From: Clostridia bacterium
GTDB lineage: Bacteria > Bacillota > Clostridia > Oscillospirales > CAG-272
Direction of reading: 5' to 3'
Assembly (NCBI GenBank): GCA_017456905.1
Contig: JAFTIL010000026.1
Coordinates: 1 to 64,000, forward strand
DNA: 64,000 nt
The position numbers and the translations under genes are program-made. Below are positions 32,301 to 39,941 of this stretch, in pieces; the first letter of the stretch is position 1; each line of letters starts with the position of its first letter. The notes beneath the pieces are model-generated. The model did not search any database and was not told where the DNA came from. It saw only the letters and a program-made list of their open reading frames with translations.

Positions 32301-33797
32301 GCCTGCACCGATATCGGCATTTACGCCTTCTACAGTAACCTCGGTTTGACCAAGGTCACCCTCGGCGAGGGCGTGACCGTGGGTGAGGGTGCCTTCTCCT
32401 ACAGCGAAAAACTTGCCGAAGTTGCGGGCCTTTCCCAGGTCACCTCTGTGGGCGATTATGCCTTTGCCTTCACCGCGTTGACTGATCTTGATCTTACGTC
32501 CGCTACTTATATCGGCACCCAGGCCTTCCTGAAGGAAGAAGTTACCGATGTGACCGTGAAGCTGGGCGCCGCCCTTGCTGACCTGGGCGATAACCCCTTT
32601 GCTATGTGCCGTGTATCCGCCTTTATGGGCGAGGCTGTTGAGAACTTCAACGGCAAGGATTATATCGTCCTGACCGATACCTACGAGATCAGCGAGACCG
32701 TCCGTGTCATCGGCGGCTCTCTCTACCGCGTAGTACCCAACGGTCTGGAGCTCATCACCTTCGCACCTGTGGAGGATCAGAAGACCTTCACCGTGGCTGC
32801 GGGTACCACCCGTGTCAGCGAAATGGCCTGCGCAGGTGCTGAGATCACCTACGTGATCCTGCCCGACACCCTGATGGCTGTGGGACACAAGGCCTTCTAC
32901 GCCTGTGACAAGCTCGCTACCGTGGCCTTCAGCTCTTACGGTGCGCCCGTTTTGGAGGAAGCTTTCGATTACGAGTATTTTGCCGTTGGTCAGAACCTGC
33001 CCGGTAAGGGTACCTACACTTACGTGCTGGCCGACGGTGTGACCCAGGTAGAATATGAAGGCATCGAGATCCTTCCTTACTTTATGTGGAACGCCACCGA
33101 TTTGCCCACCAATATCTATTACGGTGCGAACTTTATGGACTATATCGGTCATGTGGAGACGCCCATCACCGTGGTCCGTCCCGTCAACGGTCAGAATTAC
33201 GACACCTTTATCATGGGTCAGTATTTCGCCACCTTTATTGACGGTGCCGCCGCCGCAGACGACATCACCAAGGCCTTCATCAAGGCTGTTGGTCTCCTGC
33301 CCGAGACGGTGTCTCTTTCTGACAAGCCTCTGGTGGTGGCCGCCCGGGCCGCCTACGACCTTATCTCCACCGATGAGCAGAGAGGTCTTGTGACCGAGGA
33401 ATACGCCAAGCTCATTGAGGCTGAAAAGCGTATCGCCAACCTGGAGTATTTGGAGAACGGTGAAGAGACAGGCGAGGATTTCACTTCGCCCGGTGAAGCT
33501 AAAGATCCCGACACCCTGATTCGTGTGCTGATCGTGGCACTCTCGGCTTCGGCTCTCGTGATCATTCTATTGGCCGTCTTCCTGATCGCTGTCATGCTCC
33601 GCAATGGCAAGGCACCCAAGGCAAAGAAGGCCAAGAAAGCAAAGAGCCCCAAGGCCGAGGCACCCGTGGCTACCCCCGAGGAGGAGATCTCTGAGGAAGC
33701 CGCTTCTGAGGAAGCCGCTTCCGAGGAAGCCCCCGTGGTCGAGGAGACCGCGGAGAATGCGGAGAATGCGGAAACCGCAGAGGAGAACAATGACTAA
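26364..33797 (+). CDS. giant membrane-anchored subtilisin-like (S8) protease with BspA leucine-rich repeats
   Basis: A 2477-residue surface protease. Signal or anchor segment at the N-terminus; propeptide about 35-200. The S8 catalytic domain is complete: Asp230 (AVLDTGLDYNH), His306 (DHGTHVAG), Asn402 (VAASNS) and Ser634 (SGTSMACPNMAG), with a protease-associated insert about 500-560, as in lactocepin/C5a-peptidase types. Beta domains follow, including two Big_2-like Ig folds (about 1170-1240 and 1285-1375). A long array of BspA/LRR_5 repeats spans about 1390-2205 (units like IGAYAFANLTALKKVTLP). A transmembrane helix (about 2384-2411) is followed by a Lys-rich then Glu-rich cytosolic tail. 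It precedes the peptide importer operon, so it probably supplies peptides. GAAAGGCGTGTG precedes the ATG. Confidence 0.93.
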   Translation: MKRNTKFLRLTACLLTLALLISAIVTVSVLVAKVGDKAVESFISKYEGTLEDLGFDISDYFDGKVVQPLPDTVKDTDDISLIIKLDEAPLLDVYAKSDKEVSFTDYVISSEAQAIRDAIAAKKADILSDLDGARLSYLQGANYSAVLSGFEILIKAGDFEAVCDALPKNATPIVGEVYKAEDMGDVRGYEDINAWENKLVENAVDVYDTGIFDSSDFAYDGTGIVVAVLDTGLDYNHTAFSTSNFTADRSKLGMTFAEVASLVGGTKASQMQSGLTASDVYISEKVPFGFDYADGDADVYPISQDHGTHVAGVVAGKDDVITGVAPNAQLVIMKTFSDIQSTARSSWILSALEDCVVLGVDVINMSLGTGCGFSRETDKEQISGVYDRIRAAGISMVVAASNSFSSAYGSDKNGNLGLTSNPDTATVGSPGTYQGALSVASINGANTPYILYNGKILYFTESSDRVSEEKDFVEDLLKNVDTSKQNEDGTYTFEYVTIPGAGRNADYTGIDVSGKIVLVARGSTTFEEKANVAQAMGAAGIIIYNNVSGEIKMNVGDTTIAVCSIPQDDGEMMAEAGTGSITVGEKQSSGPFMSDFSSWGPTPDLQIKPEITAHGGSILSSIPGQEYDRISGTSMACPNMAGVVTLIRQYVKENFKDIADDNVKVAALVNRLLMSTADIVINSNGLPYSVRKQGAGLANLNATAATKAYIMTYDRKTGELMDKSKIELGDDPDKTGVYTLKFSVNNFGGSALSYNVGAWVMTEGVSDTKTNDGETTVTEQGYQLSGATVTVTAKNGTVDGTTLTVGANSVAEVEVIITLSDADKKYMDESFANGMYVEGFITLDSTDEGGIDLSVPYLGFYGDWSVAPIFDIDYYETNKDELDDSIDLLDKTLPDAYATRPVGGIESDFVGYLGSYYFEQDPASKKISADRKYISLSNQEGTIHSLRYVWAGLLRNAKSIVVTITDDATGEVIFSSVENDIRKSYGDGGSIYAANVEIEFDAAEYDLRNNSTYTVNLKANLDWDNDGTDTNLNNEFEFPFVADFQAPAVTGCEFYTEYDKTEKKERLYAKIAVYDNHYAMAMHVGYVGNTATGAVLNAFDHYLTPIYSEFNDTGYVIYELTDYVDEIRNNAINKNTFTVVAYDYALNVGTYEIELPDEYTDFYFEETELTLSPNQIYDLKPLVYPGTEWSQLLEFSTTKPAVATTVNNQLVAVAPGTCVVVARDPVTKKTATFPLTVLGEGDEGYVKYDKPVTNNFVLTGYYVDKAYYQLDSTQREIGSTGDERKFVGSNYSLSMYPSEAVSLRYKLDAYFPEHTKVMFESSNENIVKVDENGKITAVAEGFASIAVRVYMRQDSQSEYASTYYSQSINIEVKNPYITTGPSLTHYYGNGGLVHIPADLAITAIDQFAFSNFDYVEKGPGDEISEDDPTATKLWFLGDDTIEEVIIPEGVESIGAYAFANLTALKKVTLPSTLTKIDYGAFYGCTALMEVKGIETVKFINQNAFNGCALKGTISLDSATALSDYAFAGNTKLEKVILSEKTQSLGIGTFEGCTSLKSITIGADFIKLGKSVFSGCKALETITVNTAVVPAYAFNGCSALASVNLGKDVAVIGEYAFAGAPVSAFAVDAANTAVKVGGNGQYLLSADGTQLLAVSSAVQGELTIDSSVTSVETGAFSGNTSLISVSLPGVTVLGEYAFAGCTNLKSVTTGNLTAIGAYAFANTAITETPSFASLKEIGEAAFMGTRITSVTIPEGMTVGNRAFYECKDLSSVTIGKDAVIGNAAFALSANGNFEHANEKLNENDRIYYFVYTSPLTSLTIGDNVTLGREAFMGAAKLESLTLGSNVTIGNRAFYNAVSLKEIDLSKVTSIGSEAFSGDVLYMYADSAMNTPAVDAEGYHVYRYYAPALVSVDLSAVTKLGNDAFAYCRELTSVKLGGGLTEIADRAFMNCASLAEINLSHVTAVGDNAFAEAGLSEVNLPACTDIGIYAFYSNLGLTKVTLGEGVTVGEGAFSYSEKLAEVAGLSQVTSVGDYAFAFTALTDLDLTSATYIGTQAFLKEEVTDVTVKLGAALADLGDNPFAMCRVSAFMGEAVENFNGKDYIVLTDTYEISETVRVIGGSLYRVVPNGLELITFAPVEDQKTFTVAAGTTRVSEMACAGAEITYVILPDTLMAVGHKAFYACDKLATVAFSSYGAPVLEEAFDYEYFAVGQNLPGKGTYTYVLADGVTQVEYEGIEILPYFMWNATDLPTNIYYGANFMDYIGHVETPITVVRPVNGQNYDTFIMGQYFATFIDGAAAADDITKAFIKAVGLLPETVSLSDKPLVVAARAAYDLISTDEQRGLVTEEYAKLIEAEKRIANLEYLENGEETGEDFTSPGEAKDPDTLIRVLIVALSASALVIILLAVFLIAVMLRNGKAPKAKKAKKAKSPKAEAPVATPEEEISEEAASEEAASEEAPVVEETAENAENAETAEENND

Positions 33798-33861
33798 AGA
33801 GGATATAGAGGAGACCCTTCGGGGTTTCCTCGATTCCCGTCATTCCGGAAAGGTTATATAA
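33790..33861 (+). other. hairpin with UUCG loop and possible 23-codon ORF between protease and lipoprotein genes
   Basis: GAGGAGACCC (33808-33817) pairs with GGGTTTCCTC (33822-33831), closed by TTCG: a very stable 10-bp hairpin with one wobble and no T tract. It lies inside a tiny reading frame (ATG 33790, stop 33859-33861) that overlaps the protease stop codon. The hairpin is more likely the functional item, for example an RNA-stability or processing element between the two genes; the peptide is doubtful. Confidence 0.4.
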
Positions 33862-33862
33862 A

Positions 33863-35209
33863 ATGAAGAAAACAAGCAAGCTGATATGTCTGTCCGTGTT
33901 GCTTTTAGCTGTGATCGCCTGTGTCACCGCCTGCGGCAAATGGGGCGACACCTACGCCGCTCTGGATGGAGAGGGCTACACCGTTAGCATTCGTTATGAT
34001 GTGGGCGACGGTGTATTTGCGGGCACCAACGACGTGTCCGTGGTGGACGTTTACTCGCTGGACGACATGAAGACCAATGCAAACGGTGAAAAATACACCT
34101 ATCTTTTGACTCCCGACGATGCCGCCCGTGGGCAGAGCGCGTTCTCTGTCTCCAATAACGGCCATTTCCTGGCGGGCTGGTATCAGGAGCGCACGCCCCG
34201 CGTTAACGACAAGGGTGAGGCGCTGGATGAATACGGTCAGCTTTGCTCGGTATCGGGCAAGGCGCAGGGCTACGTCTATGCAAAGCCCTGGGATTTTGAC
34301 AAACCTCTGACCGTGGATCAGAACGGCCAGTATAGCGCAAGCGAAAATTATATGACGCTGTATGCCGCCTGGGTCCCTTACTTTAATTTTGAATTCTACA
34401 CTGTGGATGCAAGCGGTGCCGCTACCCCTCTTGAAACCGTTCAGGCCATTTCTTTGGATTTGCCCGAATGGAACGAGAACACGGGTAAGCTGGACATGAA
34501 AAAGTTCCCCAAGGCGGATGGACAGACCTTTGAGAGCGCCTATATGGATGCGGCTCTTACGGAAGTTGCCCCCGAGACCTTGACAGGCACTTGGGATCCC
34601 GCCACGGGTACGGCTACCACCGATACCATCAAGGTCTATACCACCTGGATGGAGGGGGAATGGTTCCGCATCTATACTGCCGAACAGTTTAAAAACAATA
34701 GCCGTCTCGGCGGCAACTACATTCTCTGCGCCGATCTTGATTTCAGCAATACCGTCTGGTCACCTACCCTGTCCAACGGTGTTTTTGCCGGCAAGATCAT
34801 CGGCAGCGGACATAAGATCTCCAATGTATCGGTGGAGCAGGCTGATATTTCGGCTTACTACGGCGGTATTTTCGGGGGGCTTTCCGAAACCGCAGAGATT
34901 TGCGACGTGACCTTTGAAAATATCACCTATAAGATCGGCGCGGGCTCCCGTATGCAGGGCGTCAGCTTCGGGCTTTTGGCGGGTACGGTGTCCGAGGGCG
35001 CGACCTTTAAGAACGTGACTGTCAGCGGCTCTCTCATCGTGGGTGCCAACTGCTATCCCGGTGATTATGCTGTCGGCCTCATCTGCGGGCAGGGAAGTGC
35101 TGCGGGTGTGGATCACTCGAGCGTCACCGCCTCCGCTGAAGAGGGCGCGGCCATCACGGTGGAGACCAACACCGAAAACGGCGTGGTCACCGTGACCTTC
35201 GGATCCTGA
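33863..35209 (+). CDS. lipoprotein with GLUG-like C-terminal repeats
   Basis: A 448-residue lipoprotein with a signal peptide ending in VTACGKW. The N-terminal half is beta-rich with a Flg_new (Listeria-Bacteroides repeat)-like motif (GHFLAGWYQE ... MTLYAAWVP). The C-terminal half carries GLUG/adhesin-like strands (ILCADLDFSN, FAGKIIGSGHKISNVSV, GGIFGGLSETAEI, FGLLAGTVSEGATFKNVTV), typical of surface beta-helix or adhesive proteins of gut Firmicutes. It sits between the giant protease and the peptide importer, 65 bp after the former, and may share its transcript. A GGAAAGG site precedes the ATG. Specific ligand unknown. Confidence 0.75.
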   Translation: MKKTSKLICLSVLLLAVIACVTACGKWGDTYAALDGEGYTVSIRYDVGDGVFAGTNDVSVVDVYSLDDMKTNANGEKYTYLLTPDDAARGQSAFSVSNNGHFLAGWYQERTPRVNDKGEALDEYGQLCSVSGKAQGYVYAKPWDFDKPLTVDQNGQYSASENYMTLYAAWVPYFNFEFYTVDASGAATPLETVQAISLDLPEWNENTGKLDMKKFPKADGQTFESAYMDAALTEVAPETLTGTWDPATGTATTDTIKVYTTWMEGEWFRIYTAEQFKNNSRLGGNYILCADLDFSNTVWSPTLSNGVFAGKIIGSGHKISNVSVEQADISAYYGGIFGGLSETAEICDVTFENITYKIGAGSRMQGVSFGLLAGTVSEGATFKNVTVSGSLIVGANCYPGDYAVGLICGQGSAAGVDHSSVTASAEEGAAITVETNTENGVVTVTFGS

Positions 35210-35260
35210 TCCGAGTATTGATCGTCAAAAAATTTTCATACATAAATGGAGGAAAGAAAA

Positions 35261-37840
35261 ATGAAGACAAGAATTCTCAGCCTGGTCCTTTGTGTTGCCA
35301 TGCTGATGGGATGCGTTGCTGTGTTTGCATCCTGCGGCGACAAAAAGAACTCGGGTACCCCCGACGCTCTGGTCATCATGACCGAGGAGCTGGACGGACT
35401 GTTCAACCCCTTCTATTCGACCACCGCGCCTGATGGCACCATCGTGGGCATGACTCAGATCAGTATGTTGACCACCGATTACGTGGACAAGAAGGTCATC
35501 GTTGCCTGCGGTGACGAGCACGCCGTGGTCGTTAAGGACTACGCCGTGAACTACGACAGCGCATCCGACAAGACCACCTATACTTTCGTCATCAAGAATG
35601 GCATCAAGTTCTCCGACGGTCAGCCCCTGACCATCGAGGACGTTATGTTCAATCTGTACGTGTATCTGGATCCCGTGTATACCGGCTCCAACACCATGTA
35701 CTCCACCGATATCGTAGGTCTGCAGGATTATCGCACTCAGGTGCTGGGCTCTGATTCCACCAATACCGACGATACCATCTCTCAGAACGCTACGAACCGC
35801 GCCAAGAACAGAATCAACGAGCTCATCAACCTGTATATGCAGATCGGTAAGACCCAGACTCAGGGCTCTTACAGCGCAACCTACAGCCAGATGATCGACG
35901 CGATCAACACCCACAGCCTGTCCTCCGGCTACAAGGAGGCTGTCTCCAACGACGCTGCATCCGTCACCGTTGACCAGCTCAAGACTGACTATGACAAGGC
36001 CCTCCAGTACTTCAAGGAAGAGCTGAACACCGACTATACCTCTGCCAAGGAGGCATACCTTGATGAGCCTTACAAGTCCACCGGTGAGTTTGACGAGGTT
36101 ACCTCCTTCATGTACGCCGAGGGCTACGTGTCCATCGAGTACGAGAAGGATGAGAACAACAAGGATATCAAGTCCCAGATCAAGAAGGTCACCCGTCTTT
36201 ACAACCCCGATGTTGTGAAGGATAAGGAATCTGCCATCAAGTACGTATACGATTCCAAGGTAGAGCAGGAGCTTCACATGATCCTCATGTACTGGGCTAC
36301 CGCTCAGAAGCTCATGACCGAGTACACCGCCGAGGCCAAGGAAGTGATCCTCCACGAGAACGTGAAGGACGGCCAGCTGGCTATTCCCAATATCTCGGGT
36401 ATCGTTTCTCTCGGTCACACCTCTGACAAGACCTCCGTCACTGCCAACAACGGCACCTATACCGTGGCTCACGAGCACAACGAGGACGGCACCGTCAAGA
36501 ACGAGGGTGAGTACGACGTGCTCCAGATCACCATCAACGGTGTTGACCCCAAGGCTATCTGGAACTTTGCCTTCTCCGTGGCTCCCCAGCACTACTATGC
36601 CGAGGGCTACGAGGTTGATATCCCCAACAACAAGTTCGGCGTGGATTACGGTAAGTACGAGTTCCACACCGACGTGATCCAGTCTCCCAGAAACAACAAG
36701 GTTCCCATGGGCGCAGGCGCCTACATGGCTACCAATAACCAGAATGGTGATAACCCCTCCGGCACCGATTTCTACAGCAACAACGTCGTTTATTTCAAGG
36801 CCAACAACAACTTCCTCCTGGGTCAGCCCAAGATCGAGAAGGTCAGATATCAGGTGGTCAGCGCCTCCAACGCGCTGGGTGCCCTTGAGTCCGGCTCTGT
36901 TCACTTCGTGACCCCTCAGTTCACGCAGGATAACATCGATCGTATCAACGGTATGGCCTCCAAGGGCGTAGAGAAGGCTTGGACCAAGCAGCTTGGTTAC
37001 GGTTACATCGGCATCAACGCAGGCAAGGTGCCCGACATCAATATCCGTAAGGCTATCATGACCGCTATGGATACCAGCCTGGCACTTTCCTACTATTCTA
37101 CCGGTATGGCTGAGACCATCTACTGGCCTATGTCCACCGTTTCCTGGGCGTACCCCACGGATGATAACGGCAACTTCAGCCGCGACAATTACCACAGCTA
37201 TCCCGCCATCCGCTTCAATAGAGAAGAGGCCAAGGCCGCCATCCTGGATTACATGGAGGCTGCAGGCGTTTCCGCGGGTGATTCCAAGCTGTCTATCACC
37301 TTTACCATTGCAGGTGCCAACCTGACCGAGCATCCCACCTACCAGACCTTCCAGTCTGCCGCCGACCTGCTCAACGAGTGCGGTTGGGACATCGAGGTGG
37401 TGCCCGATACCCAGGCTCTGACCAAGCTGTCCACCGGCTCTCTGTCGGTTTGGGCCGCTGCTTGGGGCTCTACTATTGATCCTGATATGTATCAGGTCTA
37501 TCACAAGAACTCCTCTGCTACCAGCACCCTGGCATGGGGCTACCGTGAGATCCTGGCTTCTCCCGCTACCTATCCCGAGGAGACCCAGATTTTGAACCAG
37601 CTCAGCGATCTTATCGACAGCGCCCGTGAGACCGAGGATCAGGCTATCCGTACCGAGCTGTATGAGCAGGCTATGAGCAAGGTTCTTGACCTGGCCGTGG
37701 AGCTGCCCGTATATCAGAGAATGGTGCTGTACGCATACGATTCCAACGTCATTGATGCCGATTCCATTCCCAGCCCTGAGGAGCTGAACCCCTACACCTC
37801 TCCCCTGGATCGCATCTGGGAGATCGAGTTTGCCGACTGA
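35261..37840 (+). CDS. oppA: peptide ABC transporter substrate-binding lipoprotein with a large insertion
   Basis: An 859-residue SBP_bac_5 (OppA/DppA) lipoprotein (FASCGDK). Family motifs: FIKNGIKFSDGQPLTIEDVMF in two parts, the late VPMGAGAYMAT (usually GTGPY), IGINAGKVPDINIRKAI, the LNECGWDIEV stretch and the terminal LDRIW. Ordinary members are about 520-600 residues; this one is about 250-300 longer, because a mostly helical, Tyr/Lys/Glu/Asp-rich segment (about residues 150-415) separates 'DVMFNLYVYLDP' from 'ITINGVDPKAIWNFAF'. It captures peptides for the permease encoded next. GGAGGAAAG lies 9 bases before ATG 35261. Very biased codons suggest high expression. Confidence 0.92.
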   Translation: MKTRILSLVLCVAMLMGCVAVFASCGDKKNSGTPDALVIMTEELDGLFNPFYSTTAPDGTIVGMTQISMLTTDYVDKKVIVACGDEHAVVVKDYAVNYDSASDKTTYTFVIKNGIKFSDGQPLTIEDVMFNLYVYLDPVYTGSNTMYSTDIVGLQDYRTQVLGSDSTNTDDTISQNATNRAKNRINELINLYMQIGKTQTQGSYSATYSQMIDAINTHSLSSGYKEAVSNDAASVTVDQLKTDYDKALQYFKEELNTDYTSAKEAYLDEPYKSTGEFDEVTSFMYAEGYVSIEYEKDENNKDIKSQIKKVTRLYNPDVVKDKESAIKYVYDSKVEQELHMILMYWATAQKLMTEYTAEAKEVILHENVKDGQLAIPNISGIVSLGHTSDKTSVTANNGTYTVAHEHNEDGTVKNEGEYDVLQITINGVDPKAIWNFAFSVAPQHYYAEGYEVDIPNNKFGVDYGKYEFHTDVIQSPRNNKVPMGAGAYMATNNQNGDNPSGTDFYSNNVVYFKANNNFLLGQPKIEKVRYQVVSASNALGALESGSVHFVTPQFTQDNIDRINGMASKGVEKAWTKQLGYGYIGINAGKVPDINIRKAIMTAMDTSLALSYYSTGMAETIYWPMSTVSWAYPTDDNGNFSRDNYHSYPAIRFNREEAKAAILDYMEAAGVSAGDSKLSITFTIAGANLTEHPTYQTFQSAADLLNECGWDIEVVPDTQALTKLSTGSLSVWAAAWGSTIDPDMYQVYHKNSSATSTLAWGYREILASPATYPEETQILNQLSDLIDSARETEDQAIRTELYEQAMSKVLDLAVELPVYQRMVLYAYDSNVIDADSIPSPEELNPYTSPLDRIWEIEFAD

Positions 37841-37865
37841 TAAGACCGTCGGGGTGAAATGAATT

Positions 37866-38858
37866 ATGGTAAAATACATTGTAAAAAGATTGGGCCTTTC
37901 GGTGCTGATCCTCTTGGGTGTGTCTCTGATCATCTATATCCTGGTCAGATCTATGCCTGTGGATTTCATCGAAAATAAGATCGCCGCCATGAACCAGGGC
38001 GGAGCCGTGATCCCCGAGGAGACGGTGCAGAACATGAAAGAGCTGTACGGTCTCGAGGATGACAGTTTTATGGGTATCCTCAAGGGCTATGGCAACTGGC
38101 TGGTCAAGCTCTGTCAGTTTGACTTCGGTACCAGCTTCAAGTACGGCTCTCCCGTCATCGACGTTATCCGCGATCATATGGGCGTTTCCTTCGCCGTGGC
38201 CTTCATTGCGACCATTTTTGAGTTCATGATCGCCATCCCCCTGGGTATCACCGCTGCCACCCACCAGTATTCCTTCCGCGACTACTTGGTGACGGTGCTG
38301 GTTATGATCGGTATCTCTCTCCCTGCCTTCTTCTTCGGGCAGGTGCTGAAAGACCTGTTTGCAAATAAGCTTGGTTGGTTCCCACCGTCGGGTCTGGTGG
38401 ATGCCACGCAATCCTATACGGGCATATCCTTGTTCTTTGACTACCTTAAGCATATGTTTATCCCAGTCTTGACGGTGGTTATATTGAGCATTGGTGCCCG
38501 CATGAGAATGACCCGAACCAATATGCTGGAGGTTCTGAACTCGGATTACATCCGTACCGCCCGTGCCAAGGGGCTGAAGGAGCGCAAGGTCATCTACAAG
38601 CACGCCTTCCGTAACACCCTCATCCCTCTGGTCACTTCTTTGGCGGGACTTCTGCCCTCCCTCTTCTCGGGTGCCATCATTACCGAGCAGGTTTTTGACC
38701 TGCCCGGTATCGGTAACATCGCGTACAAGGCCATGATCGAGGCGGATATCCCCTTCATCATGGGTTACAATATGTTCCTCGCGCTTCTCAGCGTACTGGG
38801 CGTATTGCTGGCAGACCTGATGTACGCCGTGGTAGATCCCCGCGTCAAGCTGGGCTAA
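37866..38858 (+). CDS. oppB: peptide ABC transporter permease, OppB/DppB type
   Basis: A 330-residue inner-membrane permease of the BPD_transp_1 family with six predicted helices. It begins with the typical OppB helix (YIVKRLGLSVLILLGVSLIIYIL) given here in parts, then VRSMPVDF, the cytosolic coupling 'EAA' loop (LNSDYIRTARAKGLKERKVI), and LPGIGNIAYKAMIEAD near the end. It pairs with the OppC-type subunit 10 bp downstream to form the channel. It starts 25 bp after oppA, with GGGGTGA upstream. Operon membership is clear from spacing and order. Confidence 0.94.
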   Translation: MVKYIVKRLGLSVLILLGVSLIIYILVRSMPVDFIENKIAAMNQGGAVIPEETVQNMKELYGLEDDSFMGILKGYGNWLVKLCQFDFGTSFKYGSPVIDVIRDHMGVSFAVAFIATIFEFMIAIPLGITAATHQYSFRDYLVTVLVMIGISLPAFFFGQVLKDLFANKLGWFPPSGLVDATQSYTGISLFFDYLKHMFIPVLTVVILSIGARMRMTRTNMLEVLNSDYIRTARAKGLKERKVIYKHAFRNTLIPLVTSLAGLLPSLFSGAIITEQVFDLPGIGNIAYKAMIEADIPFIMGYNMFLALLSVLGVLLADLMYAVVDPRVKLG

Positions 38859-38868
38859 GGAGGTTTGT

Positions 38869-39936
38869 ATGGACGATCAAAACAATAAGCCTCTCGATCC
38901 CGAGACCCTCGATACGAAAGACATATCCTCCGCAGAGGACAATGAGCCTCTGGACAAAAACGTTCGTCTCATGTCCCCCGGCCGCATGGTCATGCGCCGC
39001 TTCTTCCGTTCCAAGCTGAGCGTTATCGGCCTGATCATGATCGTCAGCCTTTTCCTCTTCTGTTGGGCGGGTCCCCTGGTGTTCAACACCTGGGGAGAGA
39101 CCCAACAGGACCTCACGGGAAAGGTGGAATTTACCCAGCAGGAAGTCAAATATACCGTGAACGGCGAGGAATTTTCCTTTATCCAGGTGGTAGAGACGGG
39201 CAAGATCATCAACTCTCTGGCCGAGCCCAATGCCGACCATATCCTTGGTACCGACAAGGACGGCCGTGACGTGTTCACCCGCCTGATGTACGGTGGCCGT
39301 ATCTCGCTGATGGTCAGCTTTATCGCCGTGTTTGCCATTACCCTCTTTGGCATCGTTTTTGGCGGTATCGCGGGCTACTTCGGCGGTGTGGTTGACAATA
39401 TCATCATGAGAGTCTGCGACATTCTCATGTGCCTTCCCGGCTTCCCCATTTTGCTGATCATTGGTACGCTGCTTGATTCTGTGGGCGTAGAGTCCCAGTA
39501 CCGCATCTACTATCTGATGGCTTACCTGACCCTGTTCTCCTGGCCCGGAACTGCCAGACTTGTGCGCGGACAGATCTTGTCTCTCCGCGAGCAGGAGTAC
39601 ATGGTGGCCGCCGAGGCTATGGGTTACTCGGTACCCCGTAAGATCTTTAAGCACCTCATTCCCAACGTCATGCCCCAGCTCATCGTGTCTATGACCCTGT
39701 CCTTGGGCAGTATGATCTTGTATGAGGCCTCCCTCTCCTATCTGAACATGGGTGTCCGTGCGCCATACGCCGCCTGGGGTACCATGATCAACATCGTAGC
39801 AGAGGATCCGAACATTCTGCAAAACTACTTTAATGTATGGGGACCTCCCGGTATCTGTATCATCATCGCTGTCCTTGGCTTCAACTTCGTCGGCGACGGT
39901 TTGCGTGATGCCCTTGACCCCAAGATGAGGAGGTAA
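38869..39936 (+). CDS. oppC: peptide ABC transporter permease, OppC/DppC type
   Basis: A 355-residue permease partner. A roughly 40-residue hydrophilic N-terminal region is followed by the OppC-type first helix (LSVIGLIMIVSLFLFCWAG), an extracytoplasmic loop about 30 residues longer than usual (containing VKYTVNGEEFSFIQ), the family motif HILGTDKDGRDVFTRLMYGGR, and the EAA loop (EYMVAAEAMGYSVPRKIFKHLI). It ends GDGLRDALDPKMRR, the canonical OppC end. AAGGAGG sits seven bases before the ATG, and oppD follows after 5 bp. Confidence 0.94.
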   Translation: MDDQNNKPLDPETLDTKDISSAEDNEPLDKNVRLMSPGRMVMRRFFRSKLSVIGLIMIVSLFLFCWAGPLVFNTWGETQQDLTGKVEFTQQEVKYTVNGEEFSFIQVVETGKIINSLAEPNADHILGTDKDGRDVFTRLMYGGRISLMVSFIAVFAITLFGIVFGGIAGYFGGVVDNIIMRVCDILMCLPGFPILLIIGTLLDSVGVESQYRIYYLMAYLTLFSWPGTARLVRGQILSLREQEYMVAAEAMGYSVPRKIFKHLIPNVMPQLIVSMTLSLGSMILYEASLSYLNMGVRAPYAAWGTMINIVAEDPNILQNYFNVWGPPGICIIIAVLGFNFVGDGLRDALDPKMRR

Positions 39937-39941
39937 GTCCC

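Noticed and set aside
31344..33152. A 602-residue minus-strand frame opposite the BspA repeats
   Set aside because: It mirrors the repeat codons of the plus-strand gene, has no start site with a ribosome binding site, and has repetitive His/Gly/Val composition.
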